A stretch of 64,000 nucleotides of DNA, from NCBI RefSeq assembly GCF_016461785.1, contig NZ_JAEMUH010000002.1, positions 248,001-312,000 of the forward strand, read 5' to 3'. Made by a program: the position numbers and the translations under genes. Source of the DNA: Marinomonas ostreistagni. Its GTDB lineage: Bacteria; Pseudomonadota; Gammaproteobacteria; Pseudomonadales; Marinomonadaceae. Shown here piece by piece: positions 53,671-62,678 of this stretch (positions are counted from its first letter, which is position 1; each line of letters begins with the position of its first letter). The notes under the pieces were generated by a model. It saw only the letters and a list, made by a program, of their open reading frames with translations. It was not told the DNA's origin and did not search any database.

Positions 53671-55263
53671 CTAATTAGTTGGCGCGGGGGCCGAATGATT
53701 GGTTGCGGGTTCTATGGATCTCGGTATCTTTGGAGCAGGAATAAACTGCAAACACATAACGAATGGAACCATCAAAAATGCAGTGCTGCCCAGAATTAAA
53801 AACGTGTCTTCACTCGCCAGCACTTGAGATTGCTGTACCAAGAATCCGAGCCACTCATTGGTCGAATGCGTCGCCGTAAAAGACGACTCAACACTGTTCC
53901 ACTGAGTCACCAGTCCCTCAAAATGAAATTGGTTACGCCAAGCCATGACCTGACCCAGCAATGCACCACTGGTCAAGGTCCCAAATACCCGCAAAGTATT
54001 AATGATGCCCGCTACAAATGGGCCTTCCATGGGTTGAACTACACTGGTCCCTAGAAACAACATACAAACCACTGCCATAGGTTGACCAATGGCCTGTAAT
54101 ATCTGTGACGCAATAAACTGCTCTGCTATCCAACTACTGGTGACTCCCGAAGCTAGCCAGCACGCGCTGCCAATACAGGTCAGCCCTATTGCAAACATCA
54201 CCCTTGCATCGACCCAGGACTGATAAAGCAAAAACGCAACGACCGAACCAAGGAAGATCTGTGGCACGCCAATCCATAGGGCAATGGGCGCCATCTCTGT
54301 CATCCTGAACCCTTGCATCTTTGCCAATAGCTGCAACGGCATCACAACCCCACTTGACAAGACAATGAGTAAAATGAAGAACAGCGTAAAACCCAAGCCT
54401 AAGTTTCTGCGTGACAGCATTTGCAGCTTCATAAAGGGGGTTGGGTGGTACCATTCACTCCACAAAAACAGTACCGAAAATCCAGCACCCATAATCAGTA
54501 CTGCGATTAAAAAGTGGCTGTTTAACCAATCCAGATGAAGGCCTTGAGTCAATACAATTGTCACACCTATAAAACCTGGAACAGCGCAGATTAGACCTAG
54601 GTAATTAGCTTGTTTTAGCCTAGGTAAGACCAAAGGCATTTTAGGAATACCGTAATACACCAGCGCTATTGCAAACGCGCCAATGGGGATGACATGCCAG
54701 TACAGCCATCGCCAGTCTCGCCATTGATCGATAAATATTGCCGTCATCCATACCGCGACATTAGGTGCTAGCGTTGCTGTCATCGCGTACAAAGCCAAGC
54801 CATGTAGGCGAATAGGCGGCGGCAAAAAACGTAATGCCGACATCATTAACAAAGGAATTAAAGAGCCTGCGAAATAGCCTTGGACAAAGCGCATAGTCAT
54901 AAACAGCTCGGCATCTTTTACATAGGGAAGCACCCCCGCAACGACCAGAACCCCAAGCTGCGCAATAACATGAAATCGCCGTAATGAGAACGTGATCGCA
55001 CACCAACAAGCGAACGGCATAGCTATCAGCTCACCGGCAACAAACCATGTCTCAAGCCATGTTCCCTGATCATGACTAAACCCTAACGCTCCAAGCGTGT
55101 CAGCCTCACCCAAAGAAGGAACTCGGCCAGTAAATCCTGCCATCATTGCGGCTAACAAAACCCCTAAAAGCCCTACGGCAAGTCGAGCATCAAAAACGGG
55201 AGCTGGAGGCGGACCCTTTTTTGGGGCTATTGAAGTCGCTGTATTATCTAAGTCATTAGACAT
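53671..55263 (-). CDS. MFS efflux pump, DHA2 (EmrB-like) family
   Basis: 530 residues with about 14 membrane helices, the DHA2 size. It has ALGFSHDQGTWLETWFVAGELIAMPFACW in the first helices and MRFVQGYFAGSLIPLLMMSALRFLPP (motif C region). The N-terminus is proline-rich and cytosolic. With the HlyD adaptor and the NodT-type outer-membrane factor it should form an EmrAB-TolC-like pump for hydrophobic or aromatic compounds. Its ATG shares one base with the stop of the outer-membrane gene (TAATG). Substrate unknown. Confidence 0.9.
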   Translation of the reverse strand: MSNDLDNTATSIAPKKGPPPAPVFDARLAVGLLGVLLAAMMAGFTGRVPSLGEADTLGALGFSHDQGTWLETWFVAGELIAMPFACWCAITFSLRRFHVIAQLGVLVVAGVLPYVKDAELFMTMRFVQGYFAGSLIPLLMMSALRFLPPPIRLHGLALYAMTATLAPNVAVWMTAIFIDQWRDWRWLYWHVIPIGAFAIALVYYGIPKMPLVLPRLKQANYLGLICAVPGFIGVTIVLTQGLHLDWLNSHFLIAVLIMGAGFSVLFLWSEWYHPTPFMKLQMLSRRNLGLGFTLFFILLIVLSSGVVMPLQLLAKMQGFRMTEMAPIALWIGVPQIFLGSVVAFLLYQSWVDARVMFAIGLTCIGSACWLASGVTSSWIAEQFIASQILQAIGQPMAVVCMLFLGTSVVQPMEGPFVAGIINTLRVFGTLTSGALLGQVMAWRNQFHFEGLVTQWNSVESSFTATHSTNEWLGFLVQQSQVLASEDTFLILGSTAFLMVPFVMCLQFIPAPKIPRSIEPATNHSAPAPTN

Positions 55264-56735
55264 TACATCACCACCGAGTCATCGTTTGTCTTCGGTAAAA
55301 ACTCACTCTTCCAGTTCCCGCCTAAGGCTCGATATAACCCTACGATGGCTAACGCCTCATTTACTTTGGAACGAGCAATTGACTGCGTGGCAAACACAAG
55401 TTCTCGTTGAGCGGCTAACACATCACTACGATCTGCGACCCCCTGTTCGAATGAGCGAGTCGCCGCAGCCAAAGCTTTACGACGCTGTTGCGCAGAGTTT
55501 TCAAGGATTTCTAATCGTGTTTTTTCTGACTGCCAAGCATGCAGTGAGTTTTCTACTTCATGCCATGCTGACAACACTGTTTTTCGATAATTGATCGCCG
55601 CTTCTTTTTGATTTGCTTCCGTTAAAAACAGCATTTGTTTTAACCGCCCACCTTCGAAAATTGGCAAGTGGAATGACGGACCAAAAGAATATTCTCGGGA
55701 ATCCCAGCTGCCTAAATCGGATAGATCATTCGATAAAAAGCCCAATGAAGCAGACAACCGCACTCTAGGGTAAAAATCCGCATGAGCAGCATTTACCAAG
55801 GCAACTTTTTCACGTAGGTGACTTTCTGAAATGAGGATATCAGGGCGATTTTTTAGTAACTCAGAAGGCACCCCTATGGGTAACACTGTTGGAATTGAGG
55901 GCAGATCAGTCTGAGCCAATAGTTGTGCATCTAAAGCATGTGGCTCCAGACCTAGTAACATGCTGATACTGCTTTTCATCAACTGCTCTTGATGACGTAA
56001 CGAAGGCATTTCTGAGCGAACATCTGACAGCTTAGCTTTTGCAGATAACGTCTGAAAGCTGGAGCTTACTCCATTTCTTTCTCGACTTTGAACAAGCTCA
56101 TAATTTGACGTGGCAATCTGAATTCTATCTTTAAGATAGGCTATCTCCGATTGAACTCCTCTTAACTGCCAATAAGTTCTTGCTAAATCAGCATTTAAAG
56201 AGAGCTTTGCTAGGGCAATTTCAAGAGAGGAAGCCTTTAGCTGCTCAATCGAAGCTTTTTCTTTATAAGAAAGATACCCCCAAAAGTCCGCTTCCCAGCT
56301 TGCTCCGTTACTCAGTGTCCATGAATCAATACTGGATGTAGAACCTCCTAATTTGACTAACGGATTGTCCTGACTGAATGCAGAGCGACTCAAACCAGCA
56401 TCAACGGACCACTGAATATTACGAGTTGATTGAACTAGACCAAGGGCTGCACGGCTCTCATGCCAATGTGCAACAGCCAAACTTAAGTCATAATTTCCCT
56501 GTTCGGCTTGATCAATCAGTGACGATAATGTTGGGTCATGGAAAAGCAACCACCAAGCACCTGGCTTCTGATTGATATCTGTATCCTGAAACGACTGCCA
56601 TGACACCTCCACACCTTGAGCAGCTTCGTCATTTAAAGAAGTTGATTGAGGCAACGAACTACAGCCCGTCAGTCCTAAAAAACTAACAAGTATCCCAGTG
56701 TAGATGGAGGTGGACTTCATTCTTATCGTTGCCAT
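55263..56735 (-). CDS. NodT-family outer-membrane efflux lipoprotein
   Basis: 490 residues. Signal peptide with lipobox GLTGC (about residues 20-25); an internal Met at residue 6 is a possible alternative start. Two outer-membrane efflux repeats are visible, with DPTLSSLIDQAEQGNYDLSLA, LSADLARTYWQLRGVQSEI-like helices, PDILISESHLREKVALVNAAHADFYPRVRL, HLPIFEGGRLK and VADRSDVLAAQRELV, typical of TolC/NodT channels. It is the first gene of the operon, transcribed away from the TetR gene. Confidence 0.92.
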   Translation of the reverse strand: MATIRMKSTSIYTGILVSFLGLTGCSSLPQSTSLNDEAAQGVEVSWQSFQDTDINQKPGAWWLLFHDPTLSSLIDQAEQGNYDLSLAVAHWHESRAALGLVQSTRNIQWSVDAGLSRSAFSQDNPLVKLGGSTSSIDSWTLSNGASWEADFWGYLSYKEKASIEQLKASSLEIALAKLSLNADLARTYWQLRGVQSEIAYLKDRIQIATSNYELVQSRERNGVSSSFQTLSAKAKLSDVRSEMPSLRHQEQLMKSSISMLLGLEPHALDAQLLAQTDLPSIPTVLPIGVPSELLKNRPDILISESHLREKVALVNAAHADFYPRVRLSASLGFLSNDLSDLGSWDSREYSFGPSFHLPIFEGGRLKQMLFLTEANQKEAAINYRKTVLSAWHEVENSLHAWQSEKTRLEILENSAQQRRKALAAATRSFEQGVADRSDVLAAQRELVFATQSIARSKVNEALAIVGLYRALGGNWKSEFLPKTNDDSVVM

Positions 56736-56752
56736 ATATCTAATCTCTTAAC

Positions 56753-56768
56753 TAAACCGACCTGTTCA
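56753..56768. promoter_or_regulatory. Possible third operator near the efflux operon start
   Basis: AAACCGACCTGTTCAC matches the reverse complement of the site at 56862 at 9 of 12 core positions. It lies 18 bases upstream of the outer-membrane factor start. Confidence 0.4.
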
Positions 56769-56829
56769 CTCAAAAAATCCCAATAAAAAATGCCTTACAT
56801 TGATAGAACAGTACTTTAAACACTAAAAT

Positions 56830-56877
56830 GAACTGAACGGTACAGTTCTTTATGTGGATTTAAACTGATCGGTACAC
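56830..56877. promoter_or_regulatory. Two related candidate TetR operators
   Basis: GAACTGAACGGTACAGTTC (56830-56848) is a near-palindrome with arms GAACTG/CAGTTC. AAACTGATCGGTACAC (56862-56877) shares the core ACTGA(A/T)CGGTACA. Centres are about 32 bp apart, in the middle of the 201-base divergent region between tetR and the efflux operon. Confidence 0.65.
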
Positions 56878-56936
56878 CTTGTGTCAAGATTGAACTATGA
56901 TTAAAATTCACATGCTTCAATAGACAGGTAAAAGAC

Positions 56937-57566
56937 GTGAATAAAGAACCTACCCTCGACAAAAAAACATTATGTGTTCTTGAGGCTGCAACGCGAGTAT
57001 TTTTGCAGCACGGCTTTTCAGCCGCATCAACGGATATGATTCAAAAAGAAGCAGGCGTATCAAAAGCCACTATTTACAATCGTTATGCAACGAAAGAGGC
57101 ATTATTTACGGCCGTAATTGAAGAACGCTGCAAACTTACCACCACCGAAGTGACCGGCATTCAGGCTACTTCCGATCATGTCGAAGATATTTTGACTCAA
57201 ATCGGTAAGACCTATCTGAAAATTATATTATCCCCTGAAGGCATCGCCCTTTATCGAACCGTTGCTGCAGAGTCCGTTCGCTTCCCCGACATGGGCGACA
57301 TCTTCTACATTTCTGGCCCGCAAAGCATCAATGAAACCATTGCAAGCTATTTAGCTGAAGCGGAACAGAAAGGCGACCTATCGTTTCACCCAATGGGTGT
57401 TAACCAAGCAACCGCCTTATTTGTAAGTATGCTTCGTGGTGAAGGACAAATGCAGGGGTTGATGTATCCGAGCTCCAAGCCCTCTGATGCACAAATTGAT
57501 CATTGGACAAAACTAGCAGTCGATACTTTCTTGAGAGCTTTTAAAACAAACAGCGAGAGTAATTAA
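56937..57566 (+). CDS. TetR/AcrR-family transcriptional regulator of the efflux operon
   Basis: 209 residues, start GTG with AGG about 9 bases upstream. The helix-turn-helix reads LEAATRVFLQHGFSAASTDMIQKEAGVSKATIYNRYATKEALFTAV (residues 14-60), an AcrR-type pattern; the C-terminal domain is like TetR_C group proteins (ILSPEGIALYRTVAAESVRFPDMG). It is divergent from the efflux operon, the usual layout for a repressor released by a pumped compound. No terminator is seen after it; decayed tRNA sequence follows within 20 bases. Confidence 0.9.
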   Translation: MNKEPTLDKKTLCVLEAATRVFLQHGFSAASTDMIQKEAGVSKATIYNRYATKEALFTAVIEERCKLTTTEVTGIQATSDHVEDILTQIGKTYLKIILSPEGIALYRTVAAESVRFPDMGDIFYISGPQSINETIASYLAEAEQKGDLSFHPMGVNQATALFVSMLRGEGQMQGLMYPSSKPSDAQIDHWTKLAVDTFLRAFKTNSESN

Positions 57567-57581
57567 ATGGGTCTTGAGTTG

Positions 57582-57645
57582 ATTGCGGGAGCCCCTGTTT
57601 AAATTTAGAGAACGAACCGACGACCTTGGGGTTATGACCGAACAA
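57582..57645 (-). pseudogene. Decayed chimeric initiator-tRNA fragment (copy A)
   Basis: The minus strand keeps the anticodon loop to T-arm part (TCATAACCC, AAGGTCGTCGGTTC) and the acceptor 3' side GGCTCCCGCA, but a roughly 20-base foreign stretch (GTTCTCTAAATTTAAACAGG) replaces the T loop, and the 5' half is missing. It cannot fold as a tRNA. Confidence 0.8.
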
Positions 57646-57697
57646 TATAAGCTTGGAAGTTTATTGCTAGAAAGACTTTGGAGTGTAAGTCTCGAGT

Positions 57698-57761
57698 TGG
57701 TTGCGGGAGCCCCTGTTTAAATTTAGAGAGCGAACCGACGACCTTCGGGTTATAACCGAAC
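57698..57761 (-). pseudogene. Decayed chimeric initiator-tRNA fragment (copy B)
   Basis: Same chimeric structure as copy A with the same insert and the same missing 5' half, but with an intact CCA-end (TGGTTGC on the plus strand). The anticodon region has become TTATAACC. The flanking spacer (AGAAAGACTTTGGAGTGTAA) is also repeated, so A and B arose by tandem duplication after the insert. Confidence 0.8.
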
Positions 57762-57838
57762 GTATAAAATCTGGATTTACTGCTAAGAAAGATTTTGGAC
57801 TTACTACTTAGAAAGACTTTGGAGTGTAAGTCTTAAAT

Positions 57839-57915
<77 letters not shown>

Positions 57916-57961
57916 CCTGAAAAAGTCTAAGAATATGACTTTTGAATTTTGATCTTTGAAC

Positions 57962-58038
<77 letters not shown>

Positions 58039-58083
58039 CCTGACAGTCAAAGATAACTGATTGTAGAATGTGAATCTTAGAAT

Positions 58084-58160
<77 letters not shown>

Positions 58161-58222
58161 CCATTCAGTCTAATGACTGTCTAAGATTTCATTCAAGTGA
58201 TTATGGTAGCTGTAAAACTAAA

Positions 58223-58299
<77 letters not shown>

Positions 58300-58410
58300 C
58301 CTGATTTAGTTTTAACTAATCACTTTTGGTGTGCATTTTAGAAATGCAAACACCTGCTAAGAACTGGTTACGCTTTAAGTTCTAAAGCTTCCCGTCTCAA
58401 CGAGGTGCGC

Positions 58411-58439
58411 ATATTAGAGACATTTTAGAACGAGGTCAA
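58411..58439 (-). promoter_or_regulatory. Sigma-70 promoter of the initiator tRNA array
   Basis: Minus strand TTGACC (58439-58434), 17-base spacer, TAATAT (58416-58411), then a GC-rich discriminator GCGCACC as in stringently controlled stable-RNA promoters. The -35 overlaps the stop codon of the gene at 58436. The leader to the first tRNA is about 105 bases and contains a hairpin. Confidence 0.82.
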
Positions 58440-59326
58440 CCCCTTAGCCTAAAATCTTTTAATTCTAAACGCTCTGGGTAACCAAAAGACGCGCAGTAAC
58501 ACCTTAAGCCAGACTGATCAGATTGAGTGGTACGGCAATAGAGAGCAATCATGTCCCTTGTATTCTGAGACATACCTTGCCAATTTTTTAAATAGTTGCC
58601 GTAATGAGGCATTTGGATGTCATTCACAACCCAGCCATTTTCACCTTCTCGAATACCGAAATGGCGATTATCAGGTGAAATCAGCAACACAGGCATACCA
58701 TAGCCGTTCGCTACTTCAATGATATTATGTTCATTGTGCATTTCAGCAGACAACACAAGTAAACCACACTTTTGCAACAATAGTTGAGATGGTGGCAGAA
58801 AGTCTTGTACTGAGCACACACTAAAGTCGAGCTTATGCAGTTTTGCATGTGACTGCATTTTGTCTGTTAAACAGTCTTCTTCTAAAAAGAGGACTCTTGA
58901 AGAAGCGGCAGAGAAAGCTTTAGGGAAAAAATAATCACTAAGATCGCCACCATCCCCCCAGCTAACCTCTTTATGAATATATCTAGCTATCCGTAATATA
59001 GTAGAAGGGACTGTGTTTTGATCGAGCCAACTAGGAAGACGATTAGTATGCAACTTACATCTTAGCGTAGGACTGACAAGTGTGGCCAAGGCATTTGCCT
59101 TAGCGCCAAAAGTGATTAAGTGTAAAGGCGCCTCGGAATAAACTAAGTCAAGGAGTGAGCGCATACTTGGTTTAATGCTCATTTCACCAGAAATAGAGTT
59201 ATCCGAAAGGGAGACGATTTTATATGAAAGAGAAAAGCGATCTAACTCACGACGCAACTCTTCTATAAACATCTGCAATGCTTCATTGCAATTTCTCGCA
59301 TCCCAGATTATTAGCGCATCAGACAT
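58436..59326 (-). CDS. Unassigned protein, possibly glycosyltransferase-like
   Basis: 296 residues, soluble. I do not recognise a family. The C-terminal part reads LLVLSAEMHNEHNIIEVANGYGMPVLLISPDNRHFGIREGENGWVV, which resembles the donor-binding half of GT-B (GT4-like) glycosyltransferases (A.G.PVL ... G..EGENG), while the N-terminal half (LIIWDARNCNEALQMFIEELRRELDRF) is alpha/beta but not typical. The tRNA promoter's -35 box lies on its stop codon, so its own transcript runs straight into the tRNA array. Divergent from msrA. Confidence 0.5.
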   Translation of the reverse strand: MSDALIIWDARNCNEALQMFIEELRRELDRFSLSYKIVSLSDNSISGEMSIKPSMRSLLDLVYSEAPLHLITFGAKANALATLVSPTLRCKLHTNRLPSWLDQNTVPSTILRIARYIHKEVSWGDGGDLSDYFFPKAFSAASSRVLFLEEDCLTDKMQSHAKLHKLDFSVCSVQDFLPPSQLLLQKCGLLVLSAEMHNEHNIIEVANGYGMPVLLISPDNRHFGIREGENGWVVNDIQMPHYGNYLKNWQGMSQNTRDMIALYCRTTQSDQSGLRCYCASFGYPERLELKDFRLRG

Positions 59327-59478
59327 AATTAATCTTCCCTAAGTTAGATTTCTTAAGTGTATGCTAGAGCCTCTGTAACACCATCTTTTGATGGTAGACT
59401 TTTGCATCTTAATGTAATGAAAAGTTAAATTAGATCATTTTTTACACAAAATAAATCAAGTATAATGAAGGTAACACA

Positions 59479-60138
59479 ATGCAAGAAAACCATCATAAAC
59501 TATTGAAAAAAATGGAAATACCAGAAAAAGAAAATGCATTAAAAGGAAGAAGTGAACCACTATTCATAGATGAAATAAATTCAGTTACAAAAGATAACAT
59601 TAAGCGCCCTCCCAAAAGCAACGAAAAAGAGGTTATTTTAGCTTTAGGTTGCTTCTGGGGCGCTGAACGCAAGTTCTGGAACACGCCTGGCGTTACGGTA
59701 ACCGCTGTGGGCTATGCCGGCGGTTACACACCTAACCCTACCTACGAAGAAGTATGTACTGGGCAAACAGGACACACGGAAGTGGTAAGAGTGATTTTCG
59801 ATACCAATCAAATCACTCTAGAAGAAGTCTTAAAGGTCTTCTGGGAAAACCACGACCCTACCCAAGGCATGCGTCAAGGCAATGATATTGGTAGCCAGTA
59901 CCGTTCTGCCATCTATGCGTTAAACGAAGAAGATTTAGCCTTCGCAAAAGCCAGTAAAGATAAGTTTGAACGACGCCTGTTAGCCAGCGGTTTTGGTATG
60001 ATCACAACTGAGATCGAATTACTGGATACGTTTTATTATGCTGAGACATACCATCAGCAATATCTTCACAAGAACCCAAATGGGTACTGTGGACTCGGTG
60101 GCACAGGCGTTTCGTGCCCAATTGGCTTAACGGTTTAA
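59479..60138 (+). CDS. msrA: Peptide methionine sulfoxide reductase A
   Basis: 219 residues, close to the 212 of E. coli MsrA. Catalytic Cys58 is in LALGCFWGAERKFW, followed by GYAGGYTPNPTYEEVCTGQTGHTEVV, FWENHDPTQGMRQGNDIGSQYRSAIY, YHQQYLHKNPNGYCGLGGTGVSC with the resolving Cys residues. It reduces methionine-S-sulfoxide in oxidised proteins. The first 45 residues are the variable N-terminal extension. The HbpS-like gene follows 11 bases later, so both are probably in one transcript. Confidence 0.95.
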   Translation: MQENHHKLLKKMEIPEKENALKGRSEPLFIDEINSVTKDNIKRPPKSNEKEVILALGCFWGAERKFWNTPGVTVTAVGYAGGYTPNPTYEEVCTGQTGHTEVVRVIFDTNQITLEEVLKVFWENHDPTQGMRQGNDIGSQYRSAIYALNEEDLAFAKASKDKFERRLLASGFGMITTEIELLDTFYYAETYHQQYLHKNPNGYCGLGGTGVSCPIGLTV

Positions 60139-60149
60139 TAGGATTAGAA

Positions 60150-60569
60150 ATGTCTGAGACGATACAAATTAGCTCCATTTCTCTTGAAACGGCACAGAAA
60201 ATGGCAAATGCAGCACTTGCCTTCGCCAACAGTAAGAACTTCAAGATGAATATTGTTGTTTGTGATCACGCGGGGCACCCGCTTGTCACCTTAAGAATGC
60301 CTGGCGCACCTTTGCCAGCCTACGATTTTGCTCAACGAAAAGCCGCAACAGCAGCTTATTATGGTATTCCGACGGCAGACTGGAAGGATAAACTCGAGTC
60401 TCGACCTATTGTCATGACAGGCCTAGCCAACCATGACAATGTGGCGATGTTTGGCGGCGGGCAACCAATTATTCTTAACGGTCAAGTTGTTGGTGGCATC
60501 GGGGTTGCAGGCGGCAACGTTGTACAAGATGACGAATGCGCATTGGCTGGATTTAGCGTCCTTTCTTAA
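60150..60569 (+). CDS. HbpS/GlcG-like protein (DUF336), second copy
   Basis: 139 residues from ATG 60150 (AGGA upstream). SLETAQKMANAALAFANSKNFKMNIVVCDHAGHPLVTLRM, AQRKAATAAYYGIPT and GGGQPIILNGQVVGGIGVAGGNVVQDDECA show the same family as the protein at 52179 but the two are clearly diverged. It follows msrA by 11 bases and ends at a strong terminator. A link to oxidative stress or heme is plausible but not shown. Confidence 0.85.
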   Translation: MSETIQISSISLETAQKMANAALAFANSKNFKMNIVVCDHAGHPLVTLRMPGAPLPAYDFAQRKAATAAYYGIPTADWKDKLESRPIVMTGLANHDNVAMFGGGQPIILNGQVVGGIGVAGGNVVQDDECALAGFSVLS

Positions 60570-60572
60570 CAA

Positions 60573-60610
60573 GAAACCGAGAAGTGCCTATGCACTTCTC
60601 GGTTTCTTTT
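60573..60610 (+). terminator. Strong intrinsic terminator after the msrA operon
   Basis: Perfect 15-bp stem GAAACCGAGAAGTGC / GCACTTCTCGGTTTC, loop CTAT, then TTTTC. Confidence 0.92.
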
Positions 60611-60632
60611 CACCAATGGTCAAGCCGATCAC

Positions 60633-62678
60633 TTAACTGATATAGAGACTTAGACCGCTTTTTCGCTCTACTTTCCTATTCATGGCTTCTTCGAGCACAG
60701 TCTCTCCCCCAGAAATCAGGGTGAAATGCTTTTTAGAGCGAGTAATGCCCGTATAGATCAGCTCTTTGGTCAAAATAGGTGAGCTCTGGCTTGGCAGCAG
60801 CATAGCGGTGTGATGGAACTCAGACCCTTGGGATTTGTGTACCGTCATAGCAAACACTGTCTCAACACTCTGCAAGCGGCTTGGCAACACCCAGCGCACG
60901 CCCCCTTTGCCATCTGAAAAGACAACACGCTGCTTCAGCTCGCCATTCACTGGATAGCGTAAGCTAATACCAATATCACCATTCATCAGGTCAACACTGT
61001 AATCATTTTGTGTCACCATGACAGGACGACCTAGATACCACAGACTATCGGTATCCATAAGCTTCTTATCAGAAACTAACAAACGCTCAATCTGGTCATT
61101 CATACCTTCAAGCCCCCAGTCGCCTTTACGCAGTGCAACCAGTAACTGAAAATTCGTATGAGCCTGTAAAACCTTTTTCCCCCATTGATCGAATGCATTT
61201 GTATCAAGGGTTTGTGGCATTTGTGCCACCACATCCAAATAATGACCATAGCCAGTTGTGAGCAAGGTTTTAAAACTTGTCTCTAAAGCTGAGTCAGGAT
61301 GCTGCGGCTGTGTTAACAAACGCAATACAGGCACGCTATTCACAGCATCTTTTTCTGCGAAAATTTCTTTTAGCTCATCCATTTTCGGGGCTTCAAGATA
61401 GTTGTCACGCTCTTCATTTACCAAGCTTGCCAAGCGGTGAATCACACCACCTTCAAGGAATCGGTAACTTTTGCGCAGCATACAAACCGCCTGATTGAGC
61501 ATCGAGCCCTGCTCGTCACGATAATCATCGCTCACCTCTTCACCACAGACGTTTTTAATCCATTCCATGGTGTCAGGTGTGTAGTGTCCTTCGAGTGCGC
61601 CGCGACAAAGATCTCCTAGCACGTAACCCGCCTCAACCGAAGCAAGCTGATCTTTATCACCTAACAAAATTACCCGTGTCGTCGGCTCAATACCCTCAAA
61701 CAAGCTTGCCATCATCTCAATATCGATCATGGAGGCTTCATCAACTACAACAATATCGGCCACTAATGGATTGGCCTTGTTATGCATAAACTGTCGAGTA
61801 TTGGGCTTAGGCTTAAGCAAACGGTGCAACGTCATGACCTGTGTTGGGATGACGGCTTTTAAATCTTCCGGTTGAATATTTTCAAACTCTGGCAGTTGCA
61901 ATCGTTGTAAGTTATCCGCAATGGACTCATTCAATCGCGCTGCGGCTTTACCTGTCGGAGCAGCAAGACGGATCGCAAGGGGCGGAAGCGCCTGCTTTAG
62001 ACGCTCTGCCTGCAAAAGGGCCAGTAATTTCAAGACGGTGGTAGTCTTACCGGTTCCTGGACCACCGGTAATAATGGAAAAGTGGTTGCTGGCTGCAATA
62101 CCACAGGCGATACGCTGCCAATCCGTATCCGTCACAAACTCTTTATTACCTGCAAATAAATCGGCCAGCAGACTTCTAATATCACTATCATCGATTTGAC
62201 TAGAAGACATTAAGCGCGCACGTATCGCTTTTACGATGATATCTTCGGCTTGCCAGTAGCGACGTAAATACAACAACGCTGAACCATTGCTTTCGACCAG
62301 CACTAATGGAGAGTTTGGACCGCCTTCCACCACACCCGATGCATCAGCCACCGCAACGGCGGAGCATACCTTGATTGCATTAATCCAAGGCTTTAACGAT
62401 AAACTCTTGACCCACTCTAGCATTTGCACACGTGCAATTTGCTGTGCTTCGTCATCACCCTCTTCCATGCTAAACAAAACTTCTGGTGTGTTTATCACAT
62501 CCTCTAGGTTGATACAGACCTGACCCAATGCCACGCTGTGACTGGTGAGCATGATCGCTAACAGGGCTTCGTCGGAAACATTCTGAGTTTGTTCTTGGAT
62601 AAACTTCACCAATGCATAATCAACGTATCGAATTAAGCCCTCATCCACCCAAGATTTCATAAGAATCACATTAGACAT
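60633..62678 (-). CDS. recD: Exodeoxyribonuclease V alpha subunit RecD
   Basis: 681 residues from the ATG at 62678, which has AGGAGG 6 bases upstream; a longer frame to 62702 overlaps recB further. Helicase motifs: GGPGTGKTTTVLKLL (205-219), VVDEASMIDIEMM, LLGDKDQLASVEAG and C-terminal AMTVHKSQGSEFHHT and YTGITRSKKHFTLI. It is the 5'-3' helicase of RecBCD, the double-strand break repair and phage-DNA degrading machine. It overlaps the end of recB by 8 bases. Confidence 0.95.
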   Translation of the reverse strand: MSNVILMKSWVDEGLIRYVDYALVKFIQEQTQNVSDEALLAIMLTSHSVALGQVCINLEDVINTPEVLFSMEEGDDEAQQIARVQMLEWVKSLSLKPWINAIKVCSAVAVADASGVVEGGPNSPLVLVESNGSALLYLRRYWQAEDIIVKAIRARLMSSSQIDDSDIRSLLADLFAGNKEFVTDTDWQRIACGIAASNHFSIITGGPGTGKTTTVLKLLALLQAERLKQALPPLAIRLAAPTGKAAARLNESIADNLQRLQLPEFENIQPEDLKAVIPTQVMTLHRLLKPKPNTRQFMHNKANPLVADIVVVDEASMIDIEMMASLFEGIEPTTRVILLGDKDQLASVEAGYVLGDLCRGALEGHYTPDTMEWIKNVCGEEVSDDYRDEQGSMLNQAVCMLRKSYRFLEGGVIHRLASLVNEERDNYLEAPKMDELKEIFAEKDAVNSVPVLRLLTQPQHPDSALETSFKTLLTTGYGHYLDVVAQMPQTLDTNAFDQWGKKVLQAHTNFQLLVALRKGDWGLEGMNDQIERLLVSDKKLMDTDSLWYLGRPVMVTQNDYSVDLMNGDIGISLRYPVNGELKQRVVFSDGKGGVRWVLPSRLQSVETVFAMTVHKSQGSEFHHTAMLLPSQSSPILTKELIYTGITRSKKHFTLISGGETVLEEAMNRKVERKSGLSLYIS

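Noticed and set aside
59436-59466. Promoter with a perfect TATAAT box just before msrA
   Set aside because: The implied RNA start would fall after the ribosome-binding site and the -35 region is only a T-run, so it is probably chance in AT-rich DNA.
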